From Candidatus Dormiibacterota bacterium (GTDB lineage Bacteria; Chloroflexota; Dormibacteria; Dormibacterales; Dormibacteraceae), in the NCBI GenBank assembly GCA_003151935.1, contig PLYZ01000050.1, positions 2,036 through 59,087 on the forward strand: a stretch of DNA of 57,052 bases, given 5' to 3'. A program made the translations under genes and the position numbers. Each line of letters begins with the position of its first letter. Position 1 is the first letter of the stretch. Under the pieces are notes generated by a model. The model was not told the DNA's origin and searched no databases. It was given only the letters and a program-made list of their open reading frames with translations. Positions 33,782 to 42,786 of the stretch are shown in pieces.

Positions 33782-34122
33782 ACCTCGGGAAAGCGGGAGA
33801 GAAGGCCGCCGCCGACCTGCTGCGAAAACGGGGTTACGAGGTCGTCGGCGCGGGCTTCCTCGCCCGGCGGGGCGAGCTGGACCTCGTATGCCGTCGCGGC
33901 AAGGAGCTGGTCGTGGTCGAGGTTAAGACGCGGACCAGCGATGCGTTCGGCACGCCCCTGGAAGCCGTCGGGACACGCAAGCGACGTGCACTGATGGCGG
34001 CGGCGGCGGAGTATCGCGCCCTAGCAGGATGGCGCGGGCCAATCCGCTACGCGGTGGTCGGCCTGACGGTCAAGCCAGGCGGCGGCTTCACGTCCGAGCT
34101 GATTGAGGACCCCTTCGACTGA
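33745..34122 (+). CDS. yraN: YraN-family nuclease-fold protein
   Basis: UPF0102 (YraN) protein of 125 residues with the restriction-endonuclease-like core: GEKAAADLLRKRGYEVV, ARRGELDLVCRRGKELVVVEVKTR (the E..D...EVK nuclease pattern). Its cellular role is not established. ATG 33745 lies within rnhB; there is no clear Shine-Dalgarno. Downstream comM and dprA are its usual neighbours, but here a 9.5-kb block of unrelated genes intervenes. Confidence 0.9.
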   Translation: MGAVSRSRSSRVDLGKAGEKAAADLLRKRGYEVVGAGFLARRGELDLVCRRGKELVVVEVKTRTSDAFGTPLEAVGTRKRRALMAAAAEYRALAGWRGPIRYAVVGLTVKPGGGFTSELIEDPFD

Positions 34123-34126
34123 TCTC

Positions 34127-35791
34127 TCAGACGGTGGCGATCGCGCCCTCCCAGGCACGCAGGCGGGAGTTGGCGAACCACAGGAGGACGATCACGATCG
34201 CCGCCGCTCCGACCAGGAGCACGAGCCCGCCCGCCCACATGAGAGCGCCCACCGCCGGAGTGGCGGGGATCGGGCCCAGCTGCGAGATGCCCTGGGCGGC
34301 TGCGTAGCCGAACACAAGAAGGGCCAGCGAACCCACGCTGAGAAGGCCGAATCCGAGCGTGCCACCCAAACCCGCAAGCGTGCCCACGATCCCCACCGCT
34401 CGGCGGTCGTCCGAAGCGTCGAAGCGTGGATTGATCGCCCCCGCTGAGACCCCGATCGAGACGAAGCCGGTGCCCAGCCAGACGACGAGGACGGCCAGCT
34501 CCGCGTACTGGGCGACGCCGCTGCCGCTTACGGACGCCACCACCATGCTGAAGACGAGGGTCAGCACCAGGACCGGAGGAAGGGTCAGCATGACCTTGGC
34601 GCGAATCACCTGAGCCATCGTCATCGGGGCCATCCGGAGCAGCTGAAAGCCGCGCCGCTCGCTTGGAATCGAGGGCGTTGCGAGCGCGGTCGACATGAAC
34701 ATCGAGATGAAGCCGACCAGGAAGACCTCGGTCCAGAAGCTGGTGATGCTTCGCGACGGCCGCAGGAAGGCAAAGGCATAGCCGATGGGGAAGAGAAAGG
34801 CGGGCAACATCCGGCTCAACCGCCGGATATCGCGCCGGTAGCTGAGCCAGTCTTTCAGGGCAATGGCACGGAAAGGAGAAGCGGCCCCTGGTCTGGCGAC
34901 GGCGACCGCCTGCTTCGCGGTGCCGCGCCGCCAGATCGCCGGCGGGCCACCAAAAACGCCGAGACCCGTGAGCAGGGTGCGCCGGTACAGAATCTCGGCC
35001 ATCGCGAGCACCAGGAGTGCAAGGACTAAAGAGAAGAGCACCCAGGTCGCCGCTTCGGTTGTGTTGCCGGCGATGACGGCGCTCAGCGCGTGGCCGGGCC
35101 AGGCCGAAGGCAGCCACTCGACGCGGTTGACGAGCGAGGTGAAATTGGAGAGGTCCGGGTGGGTCCGAGGTGAGAACGACTGCCGCAAGCTGATGTTCCA
35201 CGCCAGGTAGAAGCCGGCGCCTGAGAGGCCGGCCACGGCGGCGGCCACGTCGCGCGCAAGGCGTGCAGGAACCCACCGGAGGACGACCGACATCAGGATC
35301 GCCTGGAGAGCGGTCACCACCAGCACCTGGACGAAGATCAGGAAGACCGCCAGCGGAAAGAACGCGAGCGGAGCGCCTGACCCGACGCCGACGCCGAGGG
35401 TCGCCATCAGGAGGATGGCGCTGATCAAGAGGTTCGCGCTCATGGCGAGCAGAAGCCTCGCGACGAAGATGTCGATCGGCCGGATCGGCGCCAGCACGAG
35501 CTGAAGCAGCTCGCGCCCGACGAAGAAGGTTGCGATCACTGTCGGAAAGCCGATCACCAGCATCAGGACGGAGAGCGAGGTGAAACCCCCGGTGAGGATC
35601 GTGTCGCGGGCCACCGGTAGGAAGTGCCCCGCGGTTGCGCCGACGGTGAAGGCTCCACCGCCGATGAACACAGCTGCCGCCAGCAGGAAGACTCCGAGCA
35701 GGGCCAGTCGGGCGGGGCCTCGACCCAAGAGGCGATGCCGCCATCCAAGCAGCTCAGCCCTGAGGATGACCTGGGTCGCGGACTCGCTCAC
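34127..35791 (-). CDS. ABC-2-type exporter permease, large
   Basis: A 554-residue integral membrane protein with about 12 predicted hydrophobic helices, for example LALLGVFLLAAAVFIGGGAF, LSVLMLVIGFPTVIATFFVG and, near the end, VLLVGAAAIVIVLLWF. It is the membrane subunit for the ATPase encoded directly upstream, whose stop overlaps this GTG start by 4 nt (GTGA). The substrate is unknown. It is the last gene of the Ku-ligase-epimerase-ABC operon, ending 4 nt after yraN on the opposite strand. Confidence 0.8.
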   Translation of the reverse strand: MSESATQVILRAELLGWRHRLLGRGPARLALLGVFLLAAAVFIGGGAFTVGATAGHFLPVARDTILTGGFTSLSVLMLVIGFPTVIATFFVGRELLQLVLAPIRPIDIFVARLLLAMSANLLISAILLMATLGVGVGSGAPLAFFPLAVFLIFVQVLVVTALQAILMSVVLRWVPARLARDVAAAVAGLSGAGFYLAWNISLRQSFSPRTHPDLSNFTSLVNRVEWLPSAWPGHALSAVIAGNTTEAATWVLFSLVLALLVLAMAEILYRRTLLTGLGVFGGPPAIWRRGTAKQAVAVARPGAASPFRAIALKDWLSYRRDIRRLSRMLPAFLFPIGYAFAFLRPSRSITSFWTEVFLVGFISMFMSTALATPSIPSERRGFQLLRMAPMTMAQVIRAKVMLTLPPVLVLTLVFSMVVASVSGSGVAQYAELAVLVVWLGTGFVSIGVSAGAINPRFDASDDRRAVGIVGTLAGLGGTLGFGLLSVGSLALLVFGYAAAQGISQLGPIPATPAVGALMWAGGLVLLVGAAAIVIVLLWFANSRLRAWEGAIATV

Positions 35792-36588
35792 AGCTTGGGC
35801 GCGAGCAGGCGCTCGATGAGCTCCCTCGACTCCGGCCCGGCGGTGAGCTTCAGGAAGAGGTCCTCCAGGCTTGCCTGTTCCGAACCGGCCTGGGCACGCA
35901 ACTCGTCGATCGTCCCGGTCGCGACGATGTGGCCGCGGTCGATGATCGCCACCCGCTTGCAGAGGGCCTGGGCGACCTCGAGGATGTGGGTCGACAGCAG
36001 CACGGTGGTGCCGAGCGCGGCCAGCTCCTCCAGCAGATCTTTGACAAGGCGGGCGGATCGGGGGTCGAGGCCGTTGGTCGGTTCGTCCAGCAGCAGCACG
36101 GAAGGCTCACGAATCAGGAGGGACGCCAGCCCGATCTTCTGCTTCATACCGTGGCTGTAGGCTCCGATCAGCTCCCCGTTTCGATCCGCGAGCTCGAACA
36201 ATCCAAGCAAGCGCTCCATGCGCTGCTGGCGCTTGGGGCCGCGCGGCATGCGGTAGAGATCCGCGATGTAGTTGAGGAACTCACGACCCGTGAGGTGCGG
36301 GTGCACGAATGGCTCTTCGTCGAGGTAGCCGAGCCGGGCTTTGGCCTCGAGCGGCTGCGCGAAGATGTCGAACCCGTCGATGAGGGCTCGTCCCGAGGTC
36401 GGGGTGAGGAGTCCGCACAGCATTCGCAGAGTGGTCGTCTTTCCGGCTCCGTTGGCGCCGAGGAAGCCGACGATCTCACCGCGGCGGACCTGGAAGCTCA
36501 CACCGTCGACCGCCCTTACGACGCCGTAGCGCTTGACGAGGTCCTGGGCCTCGATCGCGATTGAACCGGGAGAAGCGGGGACGGCCAT
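35788..36588 (-). CDS. ABC transporter ATP-binding protein
   Basis: A 266-residue ATPase of the ABC-2 exporter class. Motifs are Walker A GANGAGKTT, a Q-loop-equivalent region LGYLDEEPF, signature YSHGMKQKIGLASLLI, Walker B VLLLDEPTNGLDP, and the H-loop LLSTHILEVAQ. I start it at ATG 36588, where homology begins; an open frame extends to 36645 and would overlap the epimerase gene. It powers the permease encoded next. The C-terminal ~35 residues resemble the extra domain of exporter ATPases. Confidence 0.88.
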   Translation of the reverse strand: MAVPASPGSIAIEAQDLVKRYGVVRAVDGVSFQVRRGEIVGFLGANGAGKTTTLRMLCGLLTPTSGRALIDGFDIFAQPLEAKARLGYLDEEPFVHPHLTGREFLNYIADLYRMPRGPKRQQRMERLLGLFELADRNGELIGAYSHGMKQKIGLASLLIREPSVLLLDEPTNGLDPRSARLVKDLLEELAALGTTVLLSTHILEVAQALCKRVAIIDRGHIVATGTIDELRAQAGSEQASLEDLFLKLTAGPESRELIERLLAPKL

Positions 36589-36613
36589 CAGCGGCAGGGT
36601 ACCAGCGCTTCGC

Positions 36614-37561
36614 TCATCTCCAGTGCCGGTCGAGCTCCGACGCATACGTGCGGCCGAGGGTCTCAGCGTTGGTGAGCAGCCAGTTGTCCATCCGTCGGGT
36701 TCCCCGCGGCTTCTCCAGCGAGATGAGCAGCTCTTCCATCAGTCCTTGCAGCTCCTCTTTCGTGAGCATTACGTCGCGAACGCGTGACGCCACGATGTTT
36801 CCCGCCCACAGCGTCAGCCTGGGTGACATGTAGACGAATCGCGGTCGGCGGCCGACGGCGATGGAGATCCCTTCGACGAGCTCGCCGTACGTGACTGTGT
36901 CCGGGCCGGCTGCATCGACCGTCACGTTGTCCGATTGTTCAGCGGCCCAAACCGCGATCTCGGCCACGTCCTCGACGGCTACGGGCTGCACGCGATAGCC
37001 GCCGAGTCCAGGGATGGGGAAGAAGGGCATTCGCCTGAGGAGCCAGGCGATGTTGTTGATCAATATGTCCCCGTTGCCGAACACGAGCGTCGGCCGGACG
37101 ATTGCCCAGCGCAGCCCCGAGTTCCGGACGATGTCTTCGGTGCGTGCCTTGCCGGCGTAGTAATCCAGGTGCGAGTCGGCGGTCGGGTTGCTGACCGAGA
37201 TGTGCACGATCTTGCGCACGCCGGCCTCGGCGGCGGCGCCGACCAGGATCCTGGTGTTGGCGATAGCCTCCCCGAAATTCAGCTTGTCGCGGCGGAAGCG
37301 CACCCAGTACGTGTTGTAGAGGACATCCGCGCCGCGAAGACTTTCGACGAGCGCGGCGCGGTCCGCGAACTGCAGCGGCGCAACGTCGACCTTGACGTCC
37401 ACGCTTCCCGGTCGATTTGGATGGTTGGTCAGTGTGCGGACGCGACGCTCCTCCGAGAGCAGGCGGAGGGCGATCGCACGCCCCGTGAAGCTGAACGCGC
37501 CGGTGACCACGTCGAAACCCGGTTCAATCACCGGCTTGACCGGTTCCATCGCGGGCTCCAT
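36614..37561 (-). CDS. NAD(P)-binding epimerase/NmrA-like protein
   Basis: A 315-residue Rossmann-fold protein of the atypical short-chain dehydrogenase class. The nucleotide-binding loop is VVTGAFSFTGRAIALRLL (an altered TGAxGxxG: GAFSFTG). Downstream HISVSNPTADSHLDYYAGKA has the Y-x3-K pair (YYAGK). It resembles NmrA-like or NDUFA9-like proteins. ATG 37561 overlaps the ligase stop by one base (TGATG); TTG 37564 is also possible. The substrate is unknown, and its place in a DNA-repair operon is unexplained. Confidence 0.8.
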   Translation of the reverse strand: MEPAMEPVKPVIEPGFDVVTGAFSFTGRAIALRLLSEERRVRTLTNHPNRPGSVDVKVDVAPLQFADRAALVESLRGADVLYNTYWVRFRRDKLNFGEAIANTRILVGAAAEAGVRKIVHISVSNPTADSHLDYYAGKARTEDIVRNSGLRWAIVRPTLVFGNGDILINNIAWLLRRMPFFPIPGLGGYRVQPVAVEDVAEIAVWAAEQSDNVTVDAAGPDTVTYGELVEGISIAVGRRPRFVYMSPRLTLWAGNIVASRVRDVMLTKEELQGLMEELLISLEKPRGTRRMDNWLLTNAETLGRTYASELDRHWR

Positions 37562-38592
37562 CAAAAGGGGAACCGGGTCAGTTCGTAAGCGAGGGAGCCC
37601 GGTTTGACGTGCCCGGAGATCACGACTCGCGGCCGGTGCCGAATCGCCTCCGCGGGGTGCACCTCCGGGCGCAGTCCGTTGAAGATCGGGAAGCGAAGGG
37701 TTCCGTCAGGAGACCATTCCGAGTAGCGCACGCTCACGACGAGCTCCGGCCGCACCCAATGCACCGGCTTGACCATGATCGGTGGTGGGTCGAGGGGTGA
37801 TTCCCCGGTCGCGAGCTCCGCGAGCGCCTCGGTGATCGCGTGCGTCGCCGCATCGTCATAGCCGCCTCCTACCGTCCCGCACGGAAGCAGCCGCTCGTCC
37901 TCGTGATATCCCACCACAAGCGCGTCGAAGGGCTTGTCTCCCATCCAGCCGATGACCACGAAATCGTCGGACTTGACCGCCTTCACCTTCAGCCAGAACG
38001 GACTTCGCTGCCCGGGCACGTACGGGCTCAGCTTGTGCTTGGCGACCACCCCCTCCAGGCCGCGCTCCAGGCAGGCCTCGAACAACTCGACGCCGTCCTC
38101 GTCGATGTGGTCCGGCACGAAGATGTGGCCGCCTGCTTCCACTGCCTTGCTCAACCGCGCTCGTCGCCGGATGACCGGCTGCCTGACAAGTGGTTTCTCC
38201 TCGAGGTAGAGCGCGTCGAAGGCGAGGTACGCCGTGGGGATCTTGTCCTTCAACGCGGCGCCACCCGCCAGCCGTTCACGCAGCCGGCGGTAGTCGGGCC
38301 GGCCTTCGTTGTCGGTCGCCACCAGCTCGCCGTCGATGACGCTTCCGGGCGGGATGCGCTTGGCGGCCGACACCACCTCGGGCAGGTCCGCGGTGATGTC
38401 GTTGAGCGCGCGGTCCTGGAGACGGACCCGCCCGTCGACGTCGCGAAACACGATGCAGCGCAGTCCGTCCCATTTGACCTCGAACAGGTAGTCGGGCGAG
38501 CTGAACGGCGCCTCGGCCGAGGCGGCCTGCATCGGCCGCATCTCACCGGGAAAATTCTCGAGGTCGATCTGAAGCTGATCCGATTCCTGCAC
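37561..38592 (-). CDS. ATP-dependent DNA ligase, LigD ligase-domain type
   Basis: A 343-residue ligase with only the nucleotidyltransferase and OB-fold parts of LigD. The adenylated Lys is in FEVKWDGLR (motif I). Motif III is in YLAFDALYLEEK, motif IV in GLEGVVAKHK and motif V in PFWLKVKAVKSDDFVVIG. The polymerase and phosphoesterase modules of full LigD are absent. GTG 38592 begins 21 nt after ku, so this is the sealing enzyme of a minimal non-homologous end-joining pair. The last residues run into the epimerase start. Confidence 0.93.
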   Translation of the reverse strand: MQESDQLQIDLENFPGEMRPMQAASAEAPFSSPDYLFEVKWDGLRCIVFRDVDGRVRLQDRALNDITADLPEVVSAAKRIPPGSVIDGELVATDNEGRPDYRRLRERLAGGAALKDKIPTAYLAFDALYLEEKPLVRQPVIRRRARLSKAVEAGGHIFVPDHIDEDGVELFEACLERGLEGVVAKHKLSPYVPGQRSPFWLKVKAVKSDDFVVIGWMGDKPFDALVVGYHEDERLLPCGTVGGGYDDAATHAITEALAELATGESPLDPPPIMVKPVHWVRPELVVSVRYSEWSPDGTLRFPIFNGLRPEVHPAEAIRHRPRVVISGHVKPGSLAYELTRFPF

Positions 38593-38613
38593 TCGGCTCA
38601 GGTTAGCCGCCGA

Positions 38614-39453
38614 CTAGGAAGCTTTGCGGCGCGACCTCTCCGTCTTGGCCGGCACACGCTTCTGCGTTGCGCGAGATTTCTTCGCAGCCTCGACTGAAGC
38701 TCGAAGCGCTTCCATCAGGTCCATGACCTTGGCGGTCTGCGGCGTCGCGGGGGCCTCGATGACCTCGCCGTCGATCTTCGCCTGCACCACCTTCATCACG
38801 GCTTCCTTGTATTCGTCCTTGAATCGGCTCGGGTCGAACGAGTCGGCCAGGCTCTCGATCAAGGCCTTCGCCATCTCGAGCTCCTTCGGGTTGATCTTGA
38901 CGTCGCCCTCGAGTCCCTTCAGGCCCTCGGTGGAGCGGATCTCGTCCGGCCAGTTCAGCGTGTTCATCAGGATGCCGTGGCCGTTCGGGTGGAGGGCGGC
39001 CAGGTGCTCTCGGTCGCGCAGCGCGATCTTCGCGATGGCCATCCGGCCCGTCGCCTCGAGCGCCTTGCGCAGCAGCTGATATGGCTTCTTGCCAAGCTCC
39101 TCGGGCTCCATGTAGTAGGCGTTTTTGAAATACAGGCCGGGCTCCACGTCGTCGATCGGGACGAACTCCTCGATGTCGATCGAGTGGGCGGTCGCCAGCG
39201 GGAGGTTGTCCAGGTCCTTCTCGTCGATGATCACGTAGCGGTCCTTGCCGACCTCGTAACCCTTCAGGATCACGCCGTAGTTGACCTCGTGGTCCCCTTC
39301 CGAGCACCAGCGTTTGTAGGAGATGGGCGCCTTGTGCTCAGGGCACAGCTGTCGAAACGAGACCTTGGAGGTCGACTCTGTCGCGTTGTACAGGCGGATC
39401 GGAATCGAGACCATCCCGAACGACACGACGCCTTTCCACATCGATCTCGGCAT
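38614..39453 (-). CDS. ku: Non-homologous end-joining protein Ku
   Basis: Bacterial Ku of 279 residues that binds DNA ends as a homodimer ring and recruits the ligase. Signatures are MWKGVVSFGMVSIPIRLYNA at the N-terminus, CPEHKAPISYKRWC, and GYEVGKDRYVII. The C-terminal ~25 residues are Lys/Arg-rich, as in Ku proteins that retain DNA ends. It is the first gene of a five-gene minus-strand operon. ATG 39453 follows a promoter-like TAGACT by 8 nt. Confidence 0.96.
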   Translation of the reverse strand: MPRSMWKGVVSFGMVSIPIRLYNATESTSKVSFRQLCPEHKAPISYKRWCSEGDHEVNYGVILKGYEVGKDRYVIIDEKDLDNLPLATAHSIDIEEFVPIDDVEPGLYFKNAYYMEPEELGKKPYQLLRKALEATGRMAIAKIALRDREHLAALHPNGHGILMNTLNWPDEIRSTEGLKGLEGDVKINPKELEMAKALIESLADSFDPSRFKDEYKEAVMKVVQAKIDGEVIEAPATPQTAKVMDLMEALRASVEAAKKSRATQKRVPAKTERSRRKAS

Positions 39454-39461
39454 GGCGACGC

Positions 39462-39467
39462 AGTCTA
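39462..39467 (-). promoter_or_regulatory. -10 box for ku
   Basis: TAGACT on the minus strand ends 8 nt before the ku ATG at 39453. A GGGAGG lies just upstream of the box, too far to act as a Shine-Dalgarno. Confidence 0.4.
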
Positions 39468-39564
39468 CCTCCCTTGACCCGGGTTGGCTAGCGCGCTAAG
39501 CGCGAGCGGGTTCGGACTTGCTGATTGCTTTTAGTTGGTAGCGGAATTTAGTCTCAACGCCCAG

Positions 39565-41187
39565 TTAAGCGCCGACGTCTCGGCGCTCCATGACAAGTAT
39601 CGACGCTCCGAACCCGACGAGGATGATCGCCACCATGATCGCGAGCCCGCCGAGGTCGATTCCGCTCGACAACGGCATTCCGAAGAGCTTGAAGGCGGAG
39701 AGGTCCTGGACCCACGCCGGCCACTTGAACAGGGGTCCGAGCTCATCGACCAGGTAGCTGACAAAGGCCAGGCCGCCGAGCAGGCCGACCGCCGCCCGAG
39801 GATTCCACGCCGCCAGGACCGAGCCGGCGGCCGCGAAAACGAGAGCGAAAGGGACAAGTAGCAGAGTCCCCTCGGTCAAGCGTTCAGCGCTGACGCTCAT
39901 GGCCTGGTAGTGCGCGGTGATGGCCACCGCAAGGCCGCTGACGGCTGCCACCAGCGCGGCCCCAAGTGTGAGCACGAGAGCGCGCTCCACCACCACCCCG
40001 GCGCGAGACTGCGAGGTGCTGAGGGTCATTTCGAGCCGGCCGTCCGCGTCCTCCGCGGACCAGCGGGCGACCTGCGCAATCGCGAAACCGGCAAACAACA
40101 GTTGCGCGAAGGTGAGCCAGAAGTTTCCAAGAAAGGACGTGTACAGCTGGCCGCCCACGAAACCGCCGAAGTACTGGGTGAGGGCGGGAATCGACAGCAA
40201 CGGCTGGATCACGGCCTTGGTGACAGTCACGAACAACACGCTGAGCGCGGCGAGCCCCGCCGCCCACATCGCCAGCCCACCCCTGCGCTCGTACAGCCCG
40301 CGCACTACTGCGATCCGCCACAGCGGCGAGCTCGACGGTTCATAGCTGGCATGGTGACGCCGCGCCGGCGGGCGAAACAATGGCGAGCCAAGATCGCGAG
40401 ACTGGAAGATCGCGGCGGCGGCTGCTGCCGCAACGAGGGCGATCGCGAACATGATGAGTGTCGCCCGAAGGTCAAATGGACCCCCGGGGACGAGCGGCTG
40501 GTTGAGCTCGTAATAGTGAAACGGTGAGAGCGATCGCCACGAGGTGAGCCACGTGAAGGTGCGGCTCAGGGTGTTGGCGAGGAACAGGGTCAGCAGGACG
40601 CCGCCGGCGGCCGCTGTCGCGAATCGTGCGCTGGTCACCTGCGCGACCAGCAGCGTCAACGAGTAGCAGCTCAGCCCAAGCGCGGCGAGTGCGACACACG
40701 CCTCAATGACAGGAGAGAAGCCGATCGATTCGCCTTCGACGGCGGCCCCGGCGACCAGGCCCAGACCACTTGCGAGAGCGGCGATCAAGCAGGCGGCCGC
40801 GAAGGCGGCGACGCGTGAAGCGAGCCAGCCGAAGCGCGTCATGCCGGCAGCCAGCACCGCGCCGACCAGGCCGCGCTCCTCGTCTCCGCGCGCGGCGCCA
40901 CTCGCTGAAACCAGCGCCCAGACGGCGAACACGATCGCCAACCCGCCAAAGGACCGCCACTGCACGTATCCGCCCACGGTGTCGAGGCGAGTGGGTGGAG
41001 GCAGGATCAAAGTGAGCTGCGAGGCGAGCTGCGTCATGGTCTGCGCGAACGCGGCTCTCTGCGCCGCGGAGTGGCCGGCGATCTGATAGAACGCCACCGC
41101 CTGGATGAAGCTCGACGCAAAAGCCAGGACAGAAAACCCGATGACGCCCCAGCGGCCGAGGCGCAGCCCAAGGACGATTGCCATCAT
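39565..41187 (-). CDS. Exporter permease, polyketide-antibiotic-exporter type (COG3559-like)
   Basis: A 540-residue membrane protein with about 12 hydrophobic helices in two similar halves, resembling ABC permeases annotated as exporters of polyketide antibiotics. The first half opens GLRLGRWGVIGFSVLAF and has a charged loop SGAARGDEERGLVGAVLAAG; the second has a matching loop WSAEDADGRLEMTLSTSQSR, so the protein looks like a fused duplication. ATG 41187 overlaps the upstream ATPase stop (ATGA). The substrate is unknown; no biosynthetic cluster is adjacent. Confidence 0.8.
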   Translation of the reverse strand: MMAIVLGLRLGRWGVIGFSVLAFASSFIQAVAFYQIAGHSAAQRAAFAQTMTQLASQLTLILPPPTRLDTVGGYVQWRSFGGLAIVFAVWALVSASGAARGDEERGLVGAVLAAGMTRFGWLASRVAAFAAACLIAALASGLGLVAGAAVEGESIGFSPVIEACVALAALGLSCYSLTLLVAQVTSARFATAAAGGVLLTLFLANTLSRTFTWLTSWRSLSPFHYYELNQPLVPGGPFDLRATLIMFAIALVAAAAAAAIFQSRDLGSPLFRPPARRHHASYEPSSSPLWRIAVVRGLYERRGGLAMWAAGLAALSVLFVTVTKAVIQPLLSIPALTQYFGGFVGGQLYTSFLGNFWLTFAQLLFAGFAIAQVARWSAEDADGRLEMTLSTSQSRAGVVVERALVLTLGAALVAAVSGLAVAITAHYQAMSVSAERLTEGTLLLVPFALVFAAAGSVLAAWNPRAAVGLLGGLAFVSYLVDELGPLFKWPAWVQDLSAFKLFGMPLSSGIDLGGLAIMVAIILVGFGASILVMERRDVGA

Positions 41188-41924
41188 TCCGGCAGGGCTT
41201 TGTGGGTTTGATCGGTCTCGCTGTAGTAGCTGAGAAAGACCTCCTCCAGGTTGGTTTCGCCCGACGCGCGGAGCTCGTTCAGCTTTGCCACCCGGACGAG
41301 CCTGCCCGCCCGGAGAATCCCGACCCGGTCGCAGACGTGCTCGACCTCAGACAGGATGTGAGACGAAAGGAAGACGGTGGCGCCACCGTCGCGAGTTTCG
41401 CGAAGCAGCTGATAGAACTCCTGCTGGTTCAGCGGATCGAGCCCGCCCGTCGGCTCGTCCAGGACCAGCAGCTCCGGCCTGTGCATGAACGCAAGCAAGA
41501 TGCCGAGCTTCTGCTTGTTGCCGCTCGAGTACTCGCGGAAGCGGCGGCTGAGGTCGAGGTCGAACCGCTCGGCGAGCGCGCGCACCACCCTGGAATCGAC
41601 GCCACCACGCATGCCGGCCAGGTATGCGACCACCTCCCGGCCGCGCAGGCTGCCGAACTGCGGCAGGTCGCCCGGCAGGTATCCGACCCTGCGCTTGACC
41701 GCGATTGAGTCGCGCCGGCAGTCCAGGCCGAAGACGTAGGCGGCGCCTGCAGTGGGCCGGATCATGTCCATGAGCAGCCGGATCGTGGTCGTCTTGCCCG
41801 CGCCGTTCGGTCCGAGGTAGCCGAAAACCTCCTGCGGCGACACCTCGAGGTCGAGCTCGAAGAGCCCCCGGCCGCCGCCGTAGTCCTTGGAGAGTTTCGC
41901 CGTCCGTATCGCCGGGACCGCCAT
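41184..41924 (-). CDS. ABC transporter ATP-binding protein
   Basis: A 246-residue ATPase for the exporter encoded downstream. Walker A is GPNGAGKTT, signature YSSGNKQKLGILLAF, Walker B LLVLDEPTGGLDP, and H-loop LSSHILSEVEHV. I start at ATG 41924, which leaves a 22-nt divergent spacer to the MBL gene. In-frame ATGs at 41936 and 41948 are less likely because 41948 would overlap the divergent start. A minus-strand TACTAT is 10 nt upstream. Confidence 0.88.
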   Translation of the reverse strand: MAVPAIRTAKLSKDYGGGRGLFELDLEVSPQEVFGYLGPNGAGKTTTIRLLMDMIRPTAGAAYVFGLDCRRDSIAVKRRVGYLPGDLPQFGSLRGREVVAYLAGMRGGVDSRVVRALAERFDLDLSRRFREYSSGNKQKLGILLAFMHRPELLVLDEPTGGLDPLNQQEFYQLLRETRDGGATVFLSSHILSEVEHVCDRVGILRAGRLVRVAKLNELRASGETNLEEVFLSYYSETDQTHKALPE

Positions 41925-41946
41925 TTCGCGCAGCATAGTAGGCGCC

Positions 41947-42786
41947 ATGCAGCTGGGCGACCTCGAGCTTCACCTAATGATGTCAGGCCGCTGGAAGGCG
42001 GACGGGGGGCTCATGTTCGGCGTCGTGCCGAAGGTGCTGTGGCAGAAGCAGAAGCCCGCCGACGAGAACAACATGATCGAATGCGCTTGCGTATGCCTGA
42101 TCGCACGCATCAACGGGCGCGTCATCGTCTGCGAGACCGGAATCGGCACGAAGCTAAGCGAGAAGCGAGCGCAACAGGTCGCGCTCCGCGAGCCCGAGGG
42201 ACTGCTGCATTCCCTCCAGCGGCTGGGCATCCGGCCCGACGAGGTCGATGTTGTGATCACGACGCATCTCCACTGGGACCACGCCGGCGGACTTACGCGC
42301 CGCGATGAGCATGGTGGATTGGAGCTGACCTTCAAGAACGCCCGCCACTTCATCCAGCGCACCGAATGGGACTTCGCGCTCCATCCGGACGTGCGCAGCC
42401 AATCGGGCTACGTCCACGACGACTTCACGCCGCTCGACGACGGCAACAAGCTCGTGGAGTTCCTGGATGGAGACGCCGAGGTGATGCCGGGGGTGCAAAT
42501 CCGGCACGTTGGCGGCCACACGCCGGGCAGCCAGGTGCTGGTGCTGCGCTCGGGCGAGCTGGCCTGCGCGGTGACGGGCGACCTGGTGCCCCAGGCCCCG
42601 CATCTCAAGGTTCCGTGGAACATGGCGGCCGACCTCGAGCCTCTTCGCGTCTTCGAGCAAAAGGCGCGATTGTTCGAAGAGGCGGAGAAGCACCGCTGGC
42701 TGTTGGTCTTGAGCCACGAGCCGGAGCAGCCCGCGGGCTATCTCGAGGAAGGCGGCCGGTGGACCCCGGAGCCTGGTCTCGCGTGA
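41947..42786 (+). CDS. MBL-fold metallohydrolase
   Basis: A 279-residue metallo-beta-lactamase-fold hydrolase. The metal motif is ITTHLHWDHAGG (HxHxDH), with further ligands in VGGHTPGSQVLVL and TGDLVPQ. The layout resembles lactonase or quorum-quenching-type MBL proteins, but the substrate cannot be read from sequence. ATG 41947 is used because the upstream open frame lies over the divergent ATPase gene. The stop overlaps the next GTG by 4 nt (GTGA), pairing it with an alpha/beta hydrolase. Confidence 0.87.
   Translation: MQLGDLELHLMMSGRWKADGGLMFGVVPKVLWQKQKPADENNMIECACVCLIARINGRVIVCETGIGTKLSEKRAQQVALREPEGLLHSLQRLGIRPDEVDVVITTHLHWDHAGGLTRRDEHGGLELTFKNARHFIQRTEWDFALHPDVRSQSGYVHDDFTPLDDGNKLVEFLDGDAEVMPGVQIRHVGGHTPGSQVLVLRSGELACAVTGDLVPQAPHLKVPWNMAADLEPLRVFEQKARLFEEAEKHRWLLVLSHEPEQPAGYLEEGGRWTPEPGLA

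Noticed and set aside
33778-34122. yraN starting at GTA 33778 overlapping the rnhB stop
   Set aside because: Would extend the near-cognate start pattern, but there is no Shine-Dalgarno before it and ATG 33745 gives a normal N-terminus.
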